Shown one piece after another: positions 17,269-25,497 of a stretch of 64,000 nucleotides of DNA; the first letter of the stretch is position 1, and every line of letters begins with the position of its first letter. The notes below the pieces were generated by a model. The model was not told the DNA's origin, did not search any database, and saw only the letters and a list, made by a program, of their open reading frames with translations. Position numbers and translations under genes: made by a program. The stretch covers positions 2,311,213 to 2,375,212 of the forward strand of contig NZ_SIZZ01000001.1 in the NCBI RefSeq assembly GCF_004322705.1, read 5' to 3'. Origin of the DNA: Dyella terrae. Its GTDB lineage: Bacteria; Pseudomonadota; Gammaproteobacteria; Xanthomonadales; Rhodanobacteraceae.

Positions 17269-17577
17269 TCAAACGACAGAACAACCCCAGCCGTCGTACT
17301 CCCCGTCATGGGCTCGCGAAGACGCATCCGGATCGGTTGTCATGTCGTCGATCCCGGCTGGCGGGTCCACCCGGCTGAATGCTACCGCCTGGAGACCTTC
17401 CCCTCGGGGCCCTGCGTCAGACGCCTTGTAGCCCTTGGCGCCGAGGTACTGAACGAAACCGTGGTTGGCACCTTGCCGATCGAACCATGCCAGAGGGCCG
17501 ATCATGCGTGGCACCCCGGCCGATCGCCATGCTTCGCAGGGTTGCTCCAGCATGCCTCGATGACGGATGCGCTGCAT
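17269..17577 (-). CDS. RraB-like domain protein, possibly truncated
   Basis: A 102-residue frame ending HDGEYDGWGCSVV, which matches the C-terminal signature EYDGWG of the RNase E inhibitor RraB family. FVQYLGAKGYKAS and VAFSRVDPPAGIDDMT fit the preceding strand and helix. The N-terminus is poor, with no ribosome site, and the frame is open upstream to a TGA near 17665, so part of the gene may be lost or frameshifted. Known RraB binds RNase E; whether this copy is functional is not clear. Confidence 0.45.
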   Translation of the reverse strand: MQRIRHRGMLEQPCEAWRSAGVPRMIGPLAWFDRQGANHGFVQYLGAKGYKASDAGPRGEGLQAVAFSRVDPPAGIDDMTTDPDASSRAHDGEYDGWGCSVV

Positions 17578-17709
17578 GTCCTTCGGCGACGAATAAAGAA
17601 CGTTCCAGCGGGTGGACCACCCGACATCCGGTCGCGACCCGGTGGCGAATGCGTCATCGGGTCAGCGCGGCCTGTCGATTTGGGGGGATGCCGTTCGTCG
17701 TCATCGTAA

Positions 17710-17728
17710 GAGCCCGGACAAAGGGCTC
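17710..17728. terminator. Small hairpin in intergenic region
   Basis: GAGCCC and GGGCTC form a 6-bp stem with a 7-nt loop, 52 bp before the start of the DHFR-like gene. No T-tract follows. It could end the antisense gene or be structural only. Confidence 0.3.
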
Positions 17729-17779
17729 GCGTGTCCCACAAGGGCTGCCCCGATATCACGCCGATCCAGGGAGATCACG

Positions 17780-18400
17780 ATGAGAAAGCTGATCTTGACC
17801 ATGTCCATGTCGCTCGACGCGTTTGTCTGTACCCCTGAAGGCGACGCCAGCTGGGTGTTCAGCGGCGATCAGGAAGCCATCGGGTGGAAGCTGGAGCAGT
17901 TGTCAGACGCCGGCCTCATCATCATGGGGAGCCGCGCGTTCCGGGACATGTCGCCCTATTGGCCAACCGCTGCCTCGCCCTTTGCGCTGCCCATGAACCG
18001 CGCGCCCAAGGCCGTGTTTTCCAAGCAAGGGGCGTCCGTACTGGAACCGGCGGCGGCAGCCATCAAGGCCGCCCAGGCGGGGCATGCCAAGGCGGGGCCG
18101 TTGCAGCCTGGCGGGGAAAGCTGGGCCCAGGCCGAGGTCATCGACGGCGACCTCACCGAAGAAGTCTCCCGGCTCAAGGCACAAGGGGGGAAGCCCATCA
18201 TTGCCTTAGGCGGCGCGGGATTCGCGCGCAGCCTCATCGCCCGGAACCTGGTGGATGAATTCGCACTGATGATGCACCCCATCGCGCTGGGTCAAGGCAT
18301 GCCGATCTTCTCTGATCTCGCCGCACGCCGGCCGCTCACGCTGGTCAGCGCCAGGGCGTTCCCGCTGGGTTCGGCAGCGCACGTCTACCGGCCAGCCTGA
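17780..18400 (+). CDS. Dihydrofolate reductase / RibD-C family protein
   Basis: A 206-residue protein of the RibD C-terminal/DHFR fold (MRKLILTMSMSLDAFV). GLIIMGSRAFRDMSPYWPTA gives the nucleotide-binding loop, and IIALGGAGFARSLIARNLVDEF the conserved glycine-rich helix. Such proteins are NAD(P)H-dependent reductases of unknown substrate, not true folate enzymes. GGGAG lies 6 bp before the ATG. It stands alone; the next gene is convergent and ends 4 bp away. Confidence 0.88.
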   Translation: MRKLILTMSMSLDAFVCTPEGDASWVFSGDQEAIGWKLEQLSDAGLIIMGSRAFRDMSPYWPTAASPFALPMNRAPKAVFSKQGASVLEPAAAAIKAAQAGHAKAGPLQPGGESWAQAEVIDGDLTEEVSRLKAQGGKPIIALGGAGFARSLIARNLVDEFALMMHPIALGQGMPIFSDLAARRPLTLVSARAFPLGSAAHVYRPA

Positions 18401-18404
18401 CGCC

Positions 18405-18785
18405 TCACACGTACTGCGCGATCCCACGCCCGAAGGACCAGTTTTCCTTGCCCGTTTCGAGCAGATTGATGAAGAGGTCATCGGGCCGCAGGCCCGGTGA
18501 TTCGCCCAGCAGCTCGCACAAGCGTCGATAGAACGCCTGCTTCTGCTCGACGCCGCGCGTGTTGTTGCAGGCGATCTGCACGATCACCAGGTCGTCGCTG
18601 CGCTCCATGCCAAGGTACGTCCGGTCGGCGTCGAACTCCTCCGCGTCGTGTTGGCTGACCAGGATGAAGCGGTCGTTCTCCGGCACGCTGAATGCTTCGG
18701 TCATCGCGCGATAGATGCCGTTGCGCAAGGCGGCGAGGTAGTCGGGGGATTTGCCGCGACGCAGGGCGATGCGAACCAGTGGCAT
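18405..18785 (-). CDS. Tautomerase family protein
   Basis: A 126-residue tautomerase of the 4-oxalocrotonate tautomerase superfamily. After Met removal, Pro at position 2 (MPLVRIALRRGKS) is the catalytic base. The family pattern continues with GIYRAMTEAFSVPENDRF and LCELLGESPGLRPDDLFINL. Size and the LGMERSDDLVIVQI strand agree with the tautomerase_2 type. It is in an operon with the upstream DUF4865 gene, whose 3' end overlaps its start. The LysR gene at 19472 faces the operon. The substrate is unknown. Confidence 0.9.
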   Translation of the reverse strand: MPLVRIALRRGKSPDYLAALRNGIYRAMTEAFSVPENDRFILVSQHDAEEFDADRTYLGMERSDDLVIVQIACNNTRGVEQKQAFYRRLCELLGESPGLRPDDLFINLLETGKENWSFGRGIAQYV

Positions 18786-19372
18786 GGTGGTTTCCTCAAT
18801 GAGAAGGGATGGGGCGGCCGATGGAGACGTGGCCGACGTCGTATTAGCTGGCGTTGCTGGCTGGCGAGATCGGGACGAAGCTCCGGCCACAACTGCATGC
18901 GCACCAGCGACCAGCGCGATGCGTCCAAGGCAACGATGCTGGCGAGTGCACCTTGCGCGGCCATGCGTCCGGCCGTGGCGATTTCCTGCTCGCGGAGCCC
19001 GCCAAGATCCGTCCATGGCGCCACCGGCACATGCTCCACGCTGGCGCAAACGGACTCAGCGAGCGCACCCGACATCGACGACCACACCTGCCACCACATG
19101 ACCGCCGGCCAGCCAAAAGAACGAGCCAGTCCATCGATCGCGGGACTGGTAAGGAACCGACTCATCGCGTCGGCCTCCTGCCAAACGTAGAACGGGGCGT
19201 AGGCGTTGCACGGTGTCGGCAATCGCCCCGCTCCCCGGTCGGCGCTCAGCCAGGCCTTGAAGGCCAAACCGGGGTGATCGTCCAGCTGAGCGCCCCGCTC
19301 CTGAATCCGACGCCGGATGATGCCCATGTCGTAATCGGCGGGCAGGACGTAGCGGTAATGCATGGCCAGCAT
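18701..19372 (-). CDS. DUF4865 family protein
   Basis: The segments LAMHYRYVLPADYDMGIIRR, FYVWQEADAMSRFLTS and ARSFGWPAVMWWQVW are characteristic of DUF4865 (about 190 residues). The frame runs on to 223 residues. The last 40 or so (after ELRPDLASQQRQ) are Arg/Pro-rich and overlap the tautomerase start by 85 bp, while another frame would stop near 18846. A frameshift near 18890 is therefore possible. Family function unknown; the LysR/DUF4865/tautomerase grouping is recurrent in other bacteria. Confidence 0.78.
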   Translation of the reverse strand: MLAMHYRYVLPADYDMGIIRRRIQERGAQLDDHPGLAFKAWLSADRGAGRLPTPCNAYAPFYVWQEADAMSRFLTSPAIDGLARSFGWPAVMWWQVWSSMSGALAESVCASVEHVPVAPWTDLGGLREQEIATAGRMAAQGALASIVALDASRWSLVRMQLWPELRPDLASQQRQLIRRRPRLHRPPHPFSLRKPPCHWFASPCVAANPPTTSPPCATASIAR

Positions 19373-19430
19373 GGCGGGCTCCGGTGCTTGACGAGCTCCA
19401 CGTTAGCGCGACAATGCCTTCCTGAAAATC

Positions 19431-19454
19431 GGGATTTAATGGACGATATATCCC
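19431..19454. promoter_or_regulatory. Probable LysR operator, inverted repeat
   Basis: GGGATTTAATGGACGATATATCCC style symmetry: GGGAT-TA on the left and TA-ATCCC on the right, in the 99-bp gap between the LysR gene (19472) and the DUF4865 start (19372). It also carries AATGG and GATATAT, resembling the operator regions near 26433 and 35541. LysR sites of the T-N11-A kind are expected in this gap. Confidence 0.45.
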
Positions 19455-19471
19455 GTCTTGAGGGATTGACC

Positions 19472-20377
19472 ATGCTGCGACCCACCTTCGATCTGGACGC
19501 CCTGCGCAGTTTCGTCCTGGGCGCCGAACTCGGTAGCTTCGCCAAGGCCTCCGAACGCCTGTCACGCTCGACCTCGGCGGTGAGCGCCCAGCTCAAGCGC
19601 CTCGAAGAGCAGGCCGGCCAGCCCCTGGTCCGCCGCCTGGGCCGAGGGCTTACCCTCACAGACGCCGGCGAAACCCTGCTTGCCTACGGCCGACGCCTGC
19701 TCGACCTTAACGACGAAGCGGCCACCGCACTGCGCGGAGCCGCCCTCGCCGGCACCATCCGGCTGGGCTTGCAGGAAGATTTTGGCGAGAGCCTGTTGCC
19801 CCACCTGCTTGGCCAGTTCGCCCGCGCACACCCCAACGTCCTGATCGAAGTGCGCATCGCCCGCAACAGCGAGCTGCTGGACCGGATCGCCACCGGGCAG
19901 CTCGACCTTGCGCTCGCCTGGGACGCGGGTGCGACCACCCCCCATGCGGAGAAGCTGGGAAGGACACCCATGCGATGGATCGGCAGCGCCAGTACGGCCA
20001 TGGCGTGGAGCGAGGACGAACCTTTGCCGCTCGTGATGTTGGAAGCGCCGTGCCTGATGCGCACCGCGGCGACGAATGCACTGGACCGCGCGGGCCGCCG
20101 TTGGCGCGTGGCCTATACGAGCGCAAGCCTCGCGGGAATCTGGGCGGCCGTATCGGCGGGCCTGGGCGTCACCGTGCGTACGGGGCTTGGCTTGCCTGCG
20201 TCGGTCAGGCCACTGGCACCCGGCGATGCAAGGTTGCCGAAGCTGTCGGCGCTGGGATTGCAGCTGCTACGTCCCGCGAGCGATGCATCGACGCAGGTGC
20301 TCAGGCTTGAGACTTTGCTGCGCGATGCACTGCTCGACAGTCCTGGGGTGCAAGCGGGGAAGTCACTGAAGATGTAG
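19472..20377 (+). CDS. LysR-family transcriptional regulator
   Basis: A 301-residue LysR regulator. The N-terminal HTH (FAKASERLSRSTSAVSAQLK) is followed by GRGLTLTDAGETLLAYGRRL and the effector-binding domain. The start at 19472 (MLRPTFDLDALRSFVLG) was chosen because GAGGGA sits 6 bp upstream; an ATG eleven codons earlier lies in the operator region. It is divergent from the DUF4865-tautomerase operon, which it probably regulates. The 3' end is 9 bp from a convergent acetyltransferase gene. Confidence 0.92.
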   Translation: MLRPTFDLDALRSFVLGAELGSFAKASERLSRSTSAVSAQLKRLEEQAGQPLVRRLGRGLTLTDAGETLLAYGRRLLDLNDEAATALRGAALAGTIRLGLQEDFGESLLPHLLGQFARAHPNVLIEVRIARNSELLDRIATGQLDLALAWDAGATTPHAEKLGRTPMRWIGSASTAMAWSEDEPLPLVMLEAPCLMRTAATNALDRAGRRWRVAYTSASLAGIWAAVSAGLGVTVRTGLGLPASVRPLAPGDARLPKLSALGLQLLRPASDASTQVLRLETLLRDALLDSPGVQAGKSLKM

Positions 20378-20385
20378 ACCGGACA

Positions 20386-20964
20386 TCAACCGGAAGATGC
20401 GCTGGCCTCATCAACGACGGAACGGATGAACCTCGCCGGATTGCCGCCCACAAGACTGTTGGGCGGAACATCCTTCGTCACCACCGATCCGGCCGCAACC
20501 ACCGCGTTCTCGCCCACGGTCACGCCGCCGATGATCGTTGCGCCGGCCGCAATCCACACGTTGCGTTCGATGACGATGCGCCTGCCCGTGGTGACCGAAC
20601 GGCGCTGCGATGGATCCAGCGGATGCCCCGTCGTCATCAGGGTGACATTCGGCCCGATCATCACGTCGTCGCCGATGTGCAACCCGCCCAGATCGTAGAA
20701 AGTGCAATTCTGATTGATGAAAACGTTCCGCCCGAGTCGGATTTCATCGCCACCGGCGGTGAAGAACGGCGGGATCAGGATGAAGCTCTCATCCAGAGGC
20801 TGTCCGATGAGTTCACTGAAAAGCGCGCGGACCTCGCCCATGTCATCGAACGTCAGGCGATTGAGCGCCGCCGTGAGCCGGCCCGCGCGCCTGACGTTGG
20901 CCACCATCTTCGCCGCCTCGGGCGTGCGGCCATGCACCCATTGGGCCTGGTCGTCGTGCGTCAT
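20386..20964 (-). CDS. Sugar O-acetyltransferase, LacA/NodL type
   Basis: A 192-residue acetyl-CoA-dependent transferase with a left-handed beta-helix. The hexapeptide-repeat part carries FINQNCTFYDLGGLHIGDDV, MIGPNVTLMTTGHPLDP (with the catalytic His of LacA-like enzymes), then VWIAAGATIIGGVTVGENAV and the C-terminal VPPNSLVGGNPARFIR. The N-terminal helical segment and ALNRLTFDD are typical of maltose/galactoside acetyltransferases. The start at 20964 forms an ATGA overlap with the upstream gene, so translation is coupled. The sugar acceptor cannot be given. Confidence 0.93.
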   Translation of the reverse strand: MTHDDQAQWVHGRTPEAAKMVANVRRAGRLTAALNRLTFDDMGEVRALFSELIGQPLDESFILIPPFFTAGGDEIRLGRNVFINQNCTFYDLGGLHIGDDVMIGPNVTLMTTGHPLDPSQRRSVTTGRRIVIERNVWIAAGATIIGGVTVGENAVVAAGSVVTKDVPPNSLVGGNPARFIRSVVDEASASSG

Positions 20965-21335
20965 TCGCATGTCGTGTCAGTGTTCGTCACATCAGCCAAG
21001 GCAGCGACCGTCGCGCTGAGCAGCGCCTGCGCATGCCACACCATCCACGGCTGCCTCTCCGCCTCAAGCGCAAGCCGCTCGGCATCTGCTTTTGAAAGCG
21101 CGCTCTCGCTCCAGTGGTCGCGCACCGTACCAAGTGGAAACCCATCCGTCTCCGAATCCATGGCCACGAAGGGATCAAACAACTCGCGATCCAGGCCATG
21201 GCTCGACCACCGCCACCGAAGGATGTCACGAACGCCGTACGTCAGACACACCTTCCTCGTCAGGACGGCTTCGATGGCCTCACAGAGATGCGTCAACACG
21301 TGCGCGTTGGCGTGGCCGGACTTGGGAAGTGCCAT
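20961..21335 (-). CDS. Hypothetical protein upstream of the acetyltransferase
   Basis: A 124-residue protein (MALPKSGHANAHVLTHLCEA) with no recognised family. The middle carries RDILRWRWSSHGLDRELFD and the C-terminus is a helix rich in Ala (QALLSATVAALAD). A longer frame up to 21404 would overlap the preceding gene. It is coupled to the acetyltransferase by an ATGA overlap. Function unknown. Confidence 0.6.
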   Translation of the reverse strand: MALPKSGHANAHVLTHLCEAIEAVLTRKVCLTYGVRDILRWRWSSHGLDRELFDPFVAMDSETDGFPLGTVRDHWSESALSKADAERLALEAERQPWMVWHAQALLSATVAALADVTNTDTTCE

Positions 21336-21384
21336 CACTGGCACTGACTTCTGTTCCTGATATTGACGGCGCGTCGTCCGGACA

Positions 21385-21879
21385 TCACGACCCTCCCGCC
21401 GCATTGAGCACCCGCGGCGACGCGTTCAGGTTGTCCATGTCCGAGAAAATCAACCAACGCCCACCCGATGTCCGCCGCAGCGTCAGGGTGAACTTGCCCG
21501 CATCCCCAGGCTTGTCGCCGAAACCATAGCCCCCGGTAATAAAGCCCACGGTGTCACTGGTTGCATACGCGAAAGCGCGCAGACGCAGCCCACCACCACC
21601 CTGATGGGCATAGGCAGCCGTGATGGCCGCGCGCCCGCGCGCCGGCAGGTGCTGGCTCTGCAGCACGATGCCATCGTCGGCAAACAGCGCCGCCAGTGCC
21701 GAAGCGTCGGCCGCATTCCATGCACGCTCGTAGTCGCGCAGTACCCGATCAAGCTCGGGCGGCAACGCCACATCGGGAAGCACCGCGCTTGCTACCGGGC
21801 CTGGGTTGCCCTGTGCCAGGACCGGACTGGCGCCGAGGAGCAAGCCGAGCGTTGCGAGTGCGGGAATGAGTTGGCGCAT
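21385..21879 (-). CDS. Exported SnoaL/DUF4440-like protein
   Basis: A 164-residue exported protein (MRQLIPALATLGLLLGASPV, cleaved near LAQ). The mature part is an NTF2-like domain: LRDYERAWNAADASALAALF, DDGIVLQSQH, GRAAITAAY and GRWLIFSDMDN fit the DUF4440/SnoaL pattern. Such domains bind small molecules and some are isomerases; this one cannot be assigned. GGAAG lies upstream of the ATG. Confidence 0.85.
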   Translation of the reverse strand: MRQLIPALATLGLLLGASPVLAQGNPGPVASAVLPDVALPPELDRVLRDYERAWNAADASALAALFADDGIVLQSQHLPARGRAAITAAYAHQGGGGLRLRAFAYATSDTVGFITGGYGFGDKPGDAGKFTLTLRRTSGGRWLIFSDMDNLNASPRVLNAAGGS

Positions 21880-21938
21880 GGAGGAAGTCCTTTTTAATTG
21901 CCATTGAGTCCAGCTTTGAAACCGGAGCGATGGGCCAG

Positions 21939-22412
21939 TCAGTTTCGGGCCCTGGCCATCAGCTTGCCGAAGAAGGCGCCAAGAAGGAGAAGCGCAAACG
22001 AGGCCATCCAGACGTAGAAGCCGAGCATGGGTACTGGATGGTTCATGTAATCATCTTGCCCAGAGAAAAGGACGGGCATGGGATGCGATCCGGACATCCA
22101 GAAAAAGCTGGCACCCAGCCCAGCGGACAGGACGGCCAACACGGCAGCCTTCCGATAGTGCTCAAGTGCGTACAGTTGAGCGCCGCCCAGGAAGGTGTAG
22201 TTCGCGAAAAAGGGAAGCGCCGTGGCGCTCAGGGAGAGCAATCCCATCGGTCCGAAACACACGGCGAACCAGCCCGGCACGATCTCGATTTTTCCCTCCA
22301 CGTGATCGGGTGGAACGTGGGACATGTAACTGAACGCAGGTAATGCGAGCGAGGCCAGGTAGCACCCTCCTATCAGCGCCAGGACGATCCACTTCGATGT
22401 TTTGTGATTCAT
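21939..22412 (-). CDS. Small integral membrane protein, unknown
   Basis: A 157-residue protein with four hydrophobic stretches (about residues 8-28, 50-70, 85-105 and 125-150). The long loop between the first two carries SYMSHVPPDHVEGKIEIVPG. The start at 22412 begins the first helix. No family recognised. Confidence 0.6.
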   Translation of the reverse strand: MNHKTSKWIVLALIGGCYLASLALPAFSYMSHVPPDHVEGKIEIVPGWFAVCFGPMGLLSLSATALPFFANYTFLGGAQLYALEHYRKAAVLAVLSAGLGASFFWMSGSHPMPVLFSGQDDYMNHPVPMLGFYVWMASFALLLLGAFFGKLMARARN

Positions 22413-22609
22413 CGCTCTAACCCCAAGGCCATCCTGTGCACCCACGGCCAAAGATCATCAACATACCCACCAGTCATTGGGATCGGATGATGGACTTCAT
22501 GACTAAAACCCATCTGGCCGCGCCTCTGGTGGACAACTGAACACATTGGGGCGGCGACCGGATCTCCTGCACCCGAGCCCGGTCCACACATGGCCATGCG
22601 CACGTCGAC

Positions 22610-22834
22610 CTACCGCGTTTCAGGCGTGTCCCTGCAAATGGCGCAATGCATGCCTCGACGTGACTGGTAAATCCTCCCGCCCACGAAGACCGCCGCCGTG
22701 ATGGGCGCCCAGATCACCCCGTGCATCAGCGATTCAGCGAGGTCGTGCCCCTTGATGCACTGCGCGAGCGTCAGGATGACCAGCGTACCGAGCCCCACCC
22801 CCATGAATCGCCTAACCCAGAAAGCCCATCCCAT
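22610..22834 (-). CDS. Small membrane protein with C-terminal Cys motif
   Basis: A 74-residue protein (MGWAFWVRRFMGVGLGTLVI) with two hydrophobic helices and a C-terminal CAIC motif. The start at 22834 was chosen because AGGGGAA lies 6 bp upstream. No family recognised. The following 22835-23130 stretch holds no gene I can support. Confidence 0.5.
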   Translation of the reverse strand: MGWAFWVRRFMGVGLGTLVILTLAQCIKGHDLAESLMHGVIWAPITAAVFVGGRIYQSRRGMHCAICRDTPETR

Positions 22835-23130
22835 GTCAGTTCCCCTGATGTTTGGCATGACGCAACGCTGGCCTTCCCGCACCGTCGTCGAGGTTGACAC
22901 CAACAGGGCATGGAGCGCCCTGAATCAGAAAGTCCCCGGCCCCGACTCGAATGATTGTACGCATGGAAGATTCGGAAATGGGATAGGTCTGGCCTCGTCA
23001 CCGCGACAACGAACGACTTATGTCCATGCAAGCCATTGACGATCCGGCGTCCCATCATGAGGAAGGCCTCGCCCCGCTATGCTATCCACTCGACGGCGGC
23101 CTTCCTGGCCCCAGCATGAGTTGACCATCC

Positions 23131-23736
23131 ATGACTGACATCCTTGGCGAAGATGCAACCGATTTCTATCAGCAGCATTTTCGGGAACTCAGGCACTCGG
23201 GCGCCCATGTCGCTGCCAAGGTGTTCGAGGAATGTGATTTCACTCAGTGCTCGTTCAATGGCGCGCGCTTCGAGCGATGCAAGTTCATCGATTGCACGTT
23301 TCGGTCCTGCGACCTGAGCAATCTGGATGTCACGTCAAGCAAGTTTCTGACGGTTCTTTTTGAGGAATGCAAAATTATCGGCGTTGACTGGAACAAAGCC
23401 GAGTGGCCGAGATTTGCTGGCCCGGGGCAAATGGCATTCAAGAAGTCAGTGCTGAGCGATTCTTCGTTCTTTGGCATGAAGCTACCGGAGCTCGTACTGG
23501 AGGAGTGCAAAGCACGATCCGTCGATTTTCGGGGCGGTGATTTCAGTCGCGCGAACTTCACCTATTCCGACCTTGCTGAAAGCATGTTTGGCAACACCCT
23601 GCTAAGCGGCGCCGACTTCAGAGAGGCAACGAATTACAGCATCGATATTCGCGACAATCAGCTCAACGGGGCAAAATTTACGCGTCACGAAGCAATTCGG
23701 CTTTTGGATGGCCTGGGATTCGAGCTTTTCGATTAG
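23131..23736 (+). CDS. Pentapeptide-repeat protein
   Basis: A 201-residue protein made of pentapeptide repeats of the A(D/N)LXX kind, for example FTQCSFNGARFERCKFIDC, FRSCDLSNLDV, VDFRGGDFSRANFTYSDL and SGADFREATNYSIDIRDNQ. Such repeats form a right-handed quadrilateral beta-helix. Qnr and MfpA belong to this superfamily and protect gyrase, but nothing here shows that role. Coding is less GC-rich than the neighbours, consistent with transfer. The first part (residues 1-35) is helical. Confidence 0.85.
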   Translation: MTDILGEDATDFYQQHFRELRHSGAHVAAKVFEECDFTQCSFNGARFERCKFIDCTFRSCDLSNLDVTSSKFLTVLFEECKIIGVDWNKAEWPRFAGPGQMAFKKSVLSDSSFFGMKLPELVLEECKARSVDFRGGDFSRANFTYSDLAESMFGNTLLSGADFREATNYSIDIRDNQLNGAKFTRHEAIRLLDGLGFELFD

Positions 23737-23931
23737 GTGCGGCGCCGGAGATCAGCGGTGCAAACGCGCACGTCGCCATGTTTTATAGCGACGCCCGCAC
23801 CACCGATCTTCCAGGCTCGGCGGGCCGAGGCGTCCCTTCGCTTTCAGGGATTCGAAGAAACGCGACTTCAGTTCACGAAGTGACCTGAAGCGCGAGCGGC
23901 ATGCACGATCTCGCCCCGTTGACTGACGACG

Positions 23932-24360
23932 CTATCCTGACGTCTGCTCAACGCCACACTGTATGGCGTGCTTCAGCGTCTCGACGCTTATATCGCCCAG
24001 CGTTTTGAACTTGATGCAATAGCCTGTCACCTTGGCTTTGCCCAAATCCTTGCCAAACGCCTGCGCCAGGTAGTTCTTGTCCTCGATGCCCAGGATGTAA
24101 ACCGAGATTCCCGCGGTATTGGCGCTGATACCGACCTGGTAGAACTCCCTTGCGCCTCCCCTGGCGTGCCTCATTTTATGGGTACCGTACCCCACGTTGG
24201 GGTTGGAAACGATTTTCCCCGATTCGTCTTTGCCATCCAGGAACCACAACCGGCATTGGGGCATCACATCCAGGATGATGCGGTGCAGCTCTTTCAAGTC
24301 CGAGCGCTTGGGCTCAGGCTGCGTGAGGAAATAGGCTTCGATCTGCTTTTCGATGCTCAT
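23932..24360 (-). CDS. DUF1801 (YdhG-like) protein
   Basis: A 142-residue protein (MSIEKQIEAYFLTQPEPKRS) with the DUF1801 pattern: LKELHRIILDVMPQCRLWF, GYGTHKM, then VYILGIEDKNYL and KVTGYCIKFKTL. The fold is related to the YdhG/YjhR-like group and its function is unknown. The start at 24360 was selected as it begins the conserved helix. GC is lower than in its neighbours. Confidence 0.82.
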   Translation of the reverse strand: MSIEKQIEAYFLTQPEPKRSDLKELHRIILDVMPQCRLWFLDGKDESGKIVSNPNVGYGTHKMRHARGGAREFYQVGISANTAGISVYILGIEDKNYLAQAFGKDLGKAKVTGYCIKFKTLGDISVETLKHAIQCGVEQTSG

Positions 24361-24443
24361 ATGGATCCTCATCCTGCCGAGCGCTCGAACGGAGGCGCCG
24401 GCCTCACGAAGATGCACGGCATTCGGCGCCGTTCAAGCTGATC

Positions 24444-24770
24444 TCAAGCATCCAGCTCACCGGAAACATATTCCGAAAGCTCCCTGGTATTCCTGAGGAA
24501 CTCCGCTTCCAGGTCGATGCCGCATTTGCCCGCAAGCACCATGATGGACCACAGACAATCCGACAGCTCATGGCCAAGTTTGGCGTGGCAGTCATCGATG
24601 TCACGGATGCCTGCATGTGCCTGGACCAGTTTTGCCAGATCGCCGACGTCGCCCACAAATCCGAGCGCAAGTTCCGTCGTGCTCCACGCGCGCCCCCACC
24701 TTTTGACTTCAAGCTTTTCGTAGAGATCGTTTAGCTGCAGCGCTGACTTCTCAAGATCACTGAATTGCAT
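24444..24770 (-). CDS. MazG-like nucleotide pyrophosphohydrolase
   Basis: A 108-residue all-helical protein (MQFSDLEKSALQLNDLYEKL). GFVGDVGDLAKLVQAHAG and KLGHELSDCLWSIMVLAGKC match the MazG family, in which ELSD-type motifs bind Mg2+ and hydrolyse dNTPs or NTPs. The first part carries KRWGRAWSTTELALGF. It is a single-domain form, like the small MazG or iMazG enzymes, thought to remove damaged nucleotides. No clear operon partner. Confidence 0.82.
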   Translation of the reverse strand: MQFSDLEKSALQLNDLYEKLEVKRWGRAWSTTELALGFVGDVGDLAKLVQAHAGIRDIDDCHAKLGHELSDCLWSIMVLAGKCGIDLEAEFLRNTRELSEYVSGELDA

Positions 24771-24917
24771 GTTGCTTGCACCTGGCACGGGTCGTTCGTT
24801 GCGAAAAGTATGCCGTCCCGACACCCTCGTCCGCCATTCGCGCTGGCGGGATCGAAGGGTGCGGGCCGGATGCCTGTCCCCGCCCCGGATCTTGCATGGA
24901 AAACCTGCCGGGCACGA

Positions 24918-25274
24918 CTAACCCGGCAGACTGACCACCGCGTTGAATCCGCCAAAGATCATTCGCTTTCCATCGAACGGACAATCACTGGCGGCCTCCA
25001 TGCGCGGGTCAGCCATGAACTTGGCCATGCCGGCATCACGCGTGGCCTTGTCCGGCCATTCCACCCAGGAAAACACCACCGACTCATCCTGCTGCGCCTG
25101 CACGGCGCGGCGAAAATCGGTGACCTTTCCGTCCGGCACATCGTCGCCCCAGCACTCCACCACCCGGATGGCGCCAAACTCCACGAACAGGGCGTCAAAG
25201 GTGCGCGCGTGGGCGATGAACTTCTCGCGGTTGGCGTTGGGTACGGCGATCACGAATCCATCGACATAGGACAT
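24918..25274 (-). CDS. DUF1428 family protein
   Basis: A 118-residue protein matching DUF1428: MSYVDGFVIAVPNANREKFI, then VVECWGDDVPDGKVTDF and VFSWVEWPDKATRDAGMAKF, and PFDGKRMIFGGF. The fold is a dimeric ferredoxin-like alpha/beta barrel related to EthD and YbaA; function is unknown. It stands alone. Confidence 0.92.
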   Translation of the reverse strand: MSYVDGFVIAVPNANREKFIAHARTFDALFVEFGAIRVVECWGDDVPDGKVTDFRRAVQAQQDESVVFSWVEWPDKATRDAGMAKFMADPRMEAASDCPFDGKRMIFGGFNAVVSLPG

Positions 25275-25497
25275 GGTTGGCTCCTTGGCATGATGGGTGG
25301 CCGAAATGGCCCCCTTCACAAAGGCGACGAACGACCACTTCGAGATCGACACGGAGCTCCAAGATTCGGGTCCGTGTACACCAGGTGCAGCCTCTAGCTC
25401 GCCGTAGGCAAGCCTGCCATTCGGAGGATCGTATCGGCTGCCTGACGACAACGTGACAAACCAAAATCCTGAATGCAAACGAGCTGGTCCATCTCTT

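Noticed and set aside
23131-23736. Qnr-type quinolone resistance gene
   Set aside because: Pentapeptide repeats alone do not show gyrase protection; the Qnr loops cannot be recognised.
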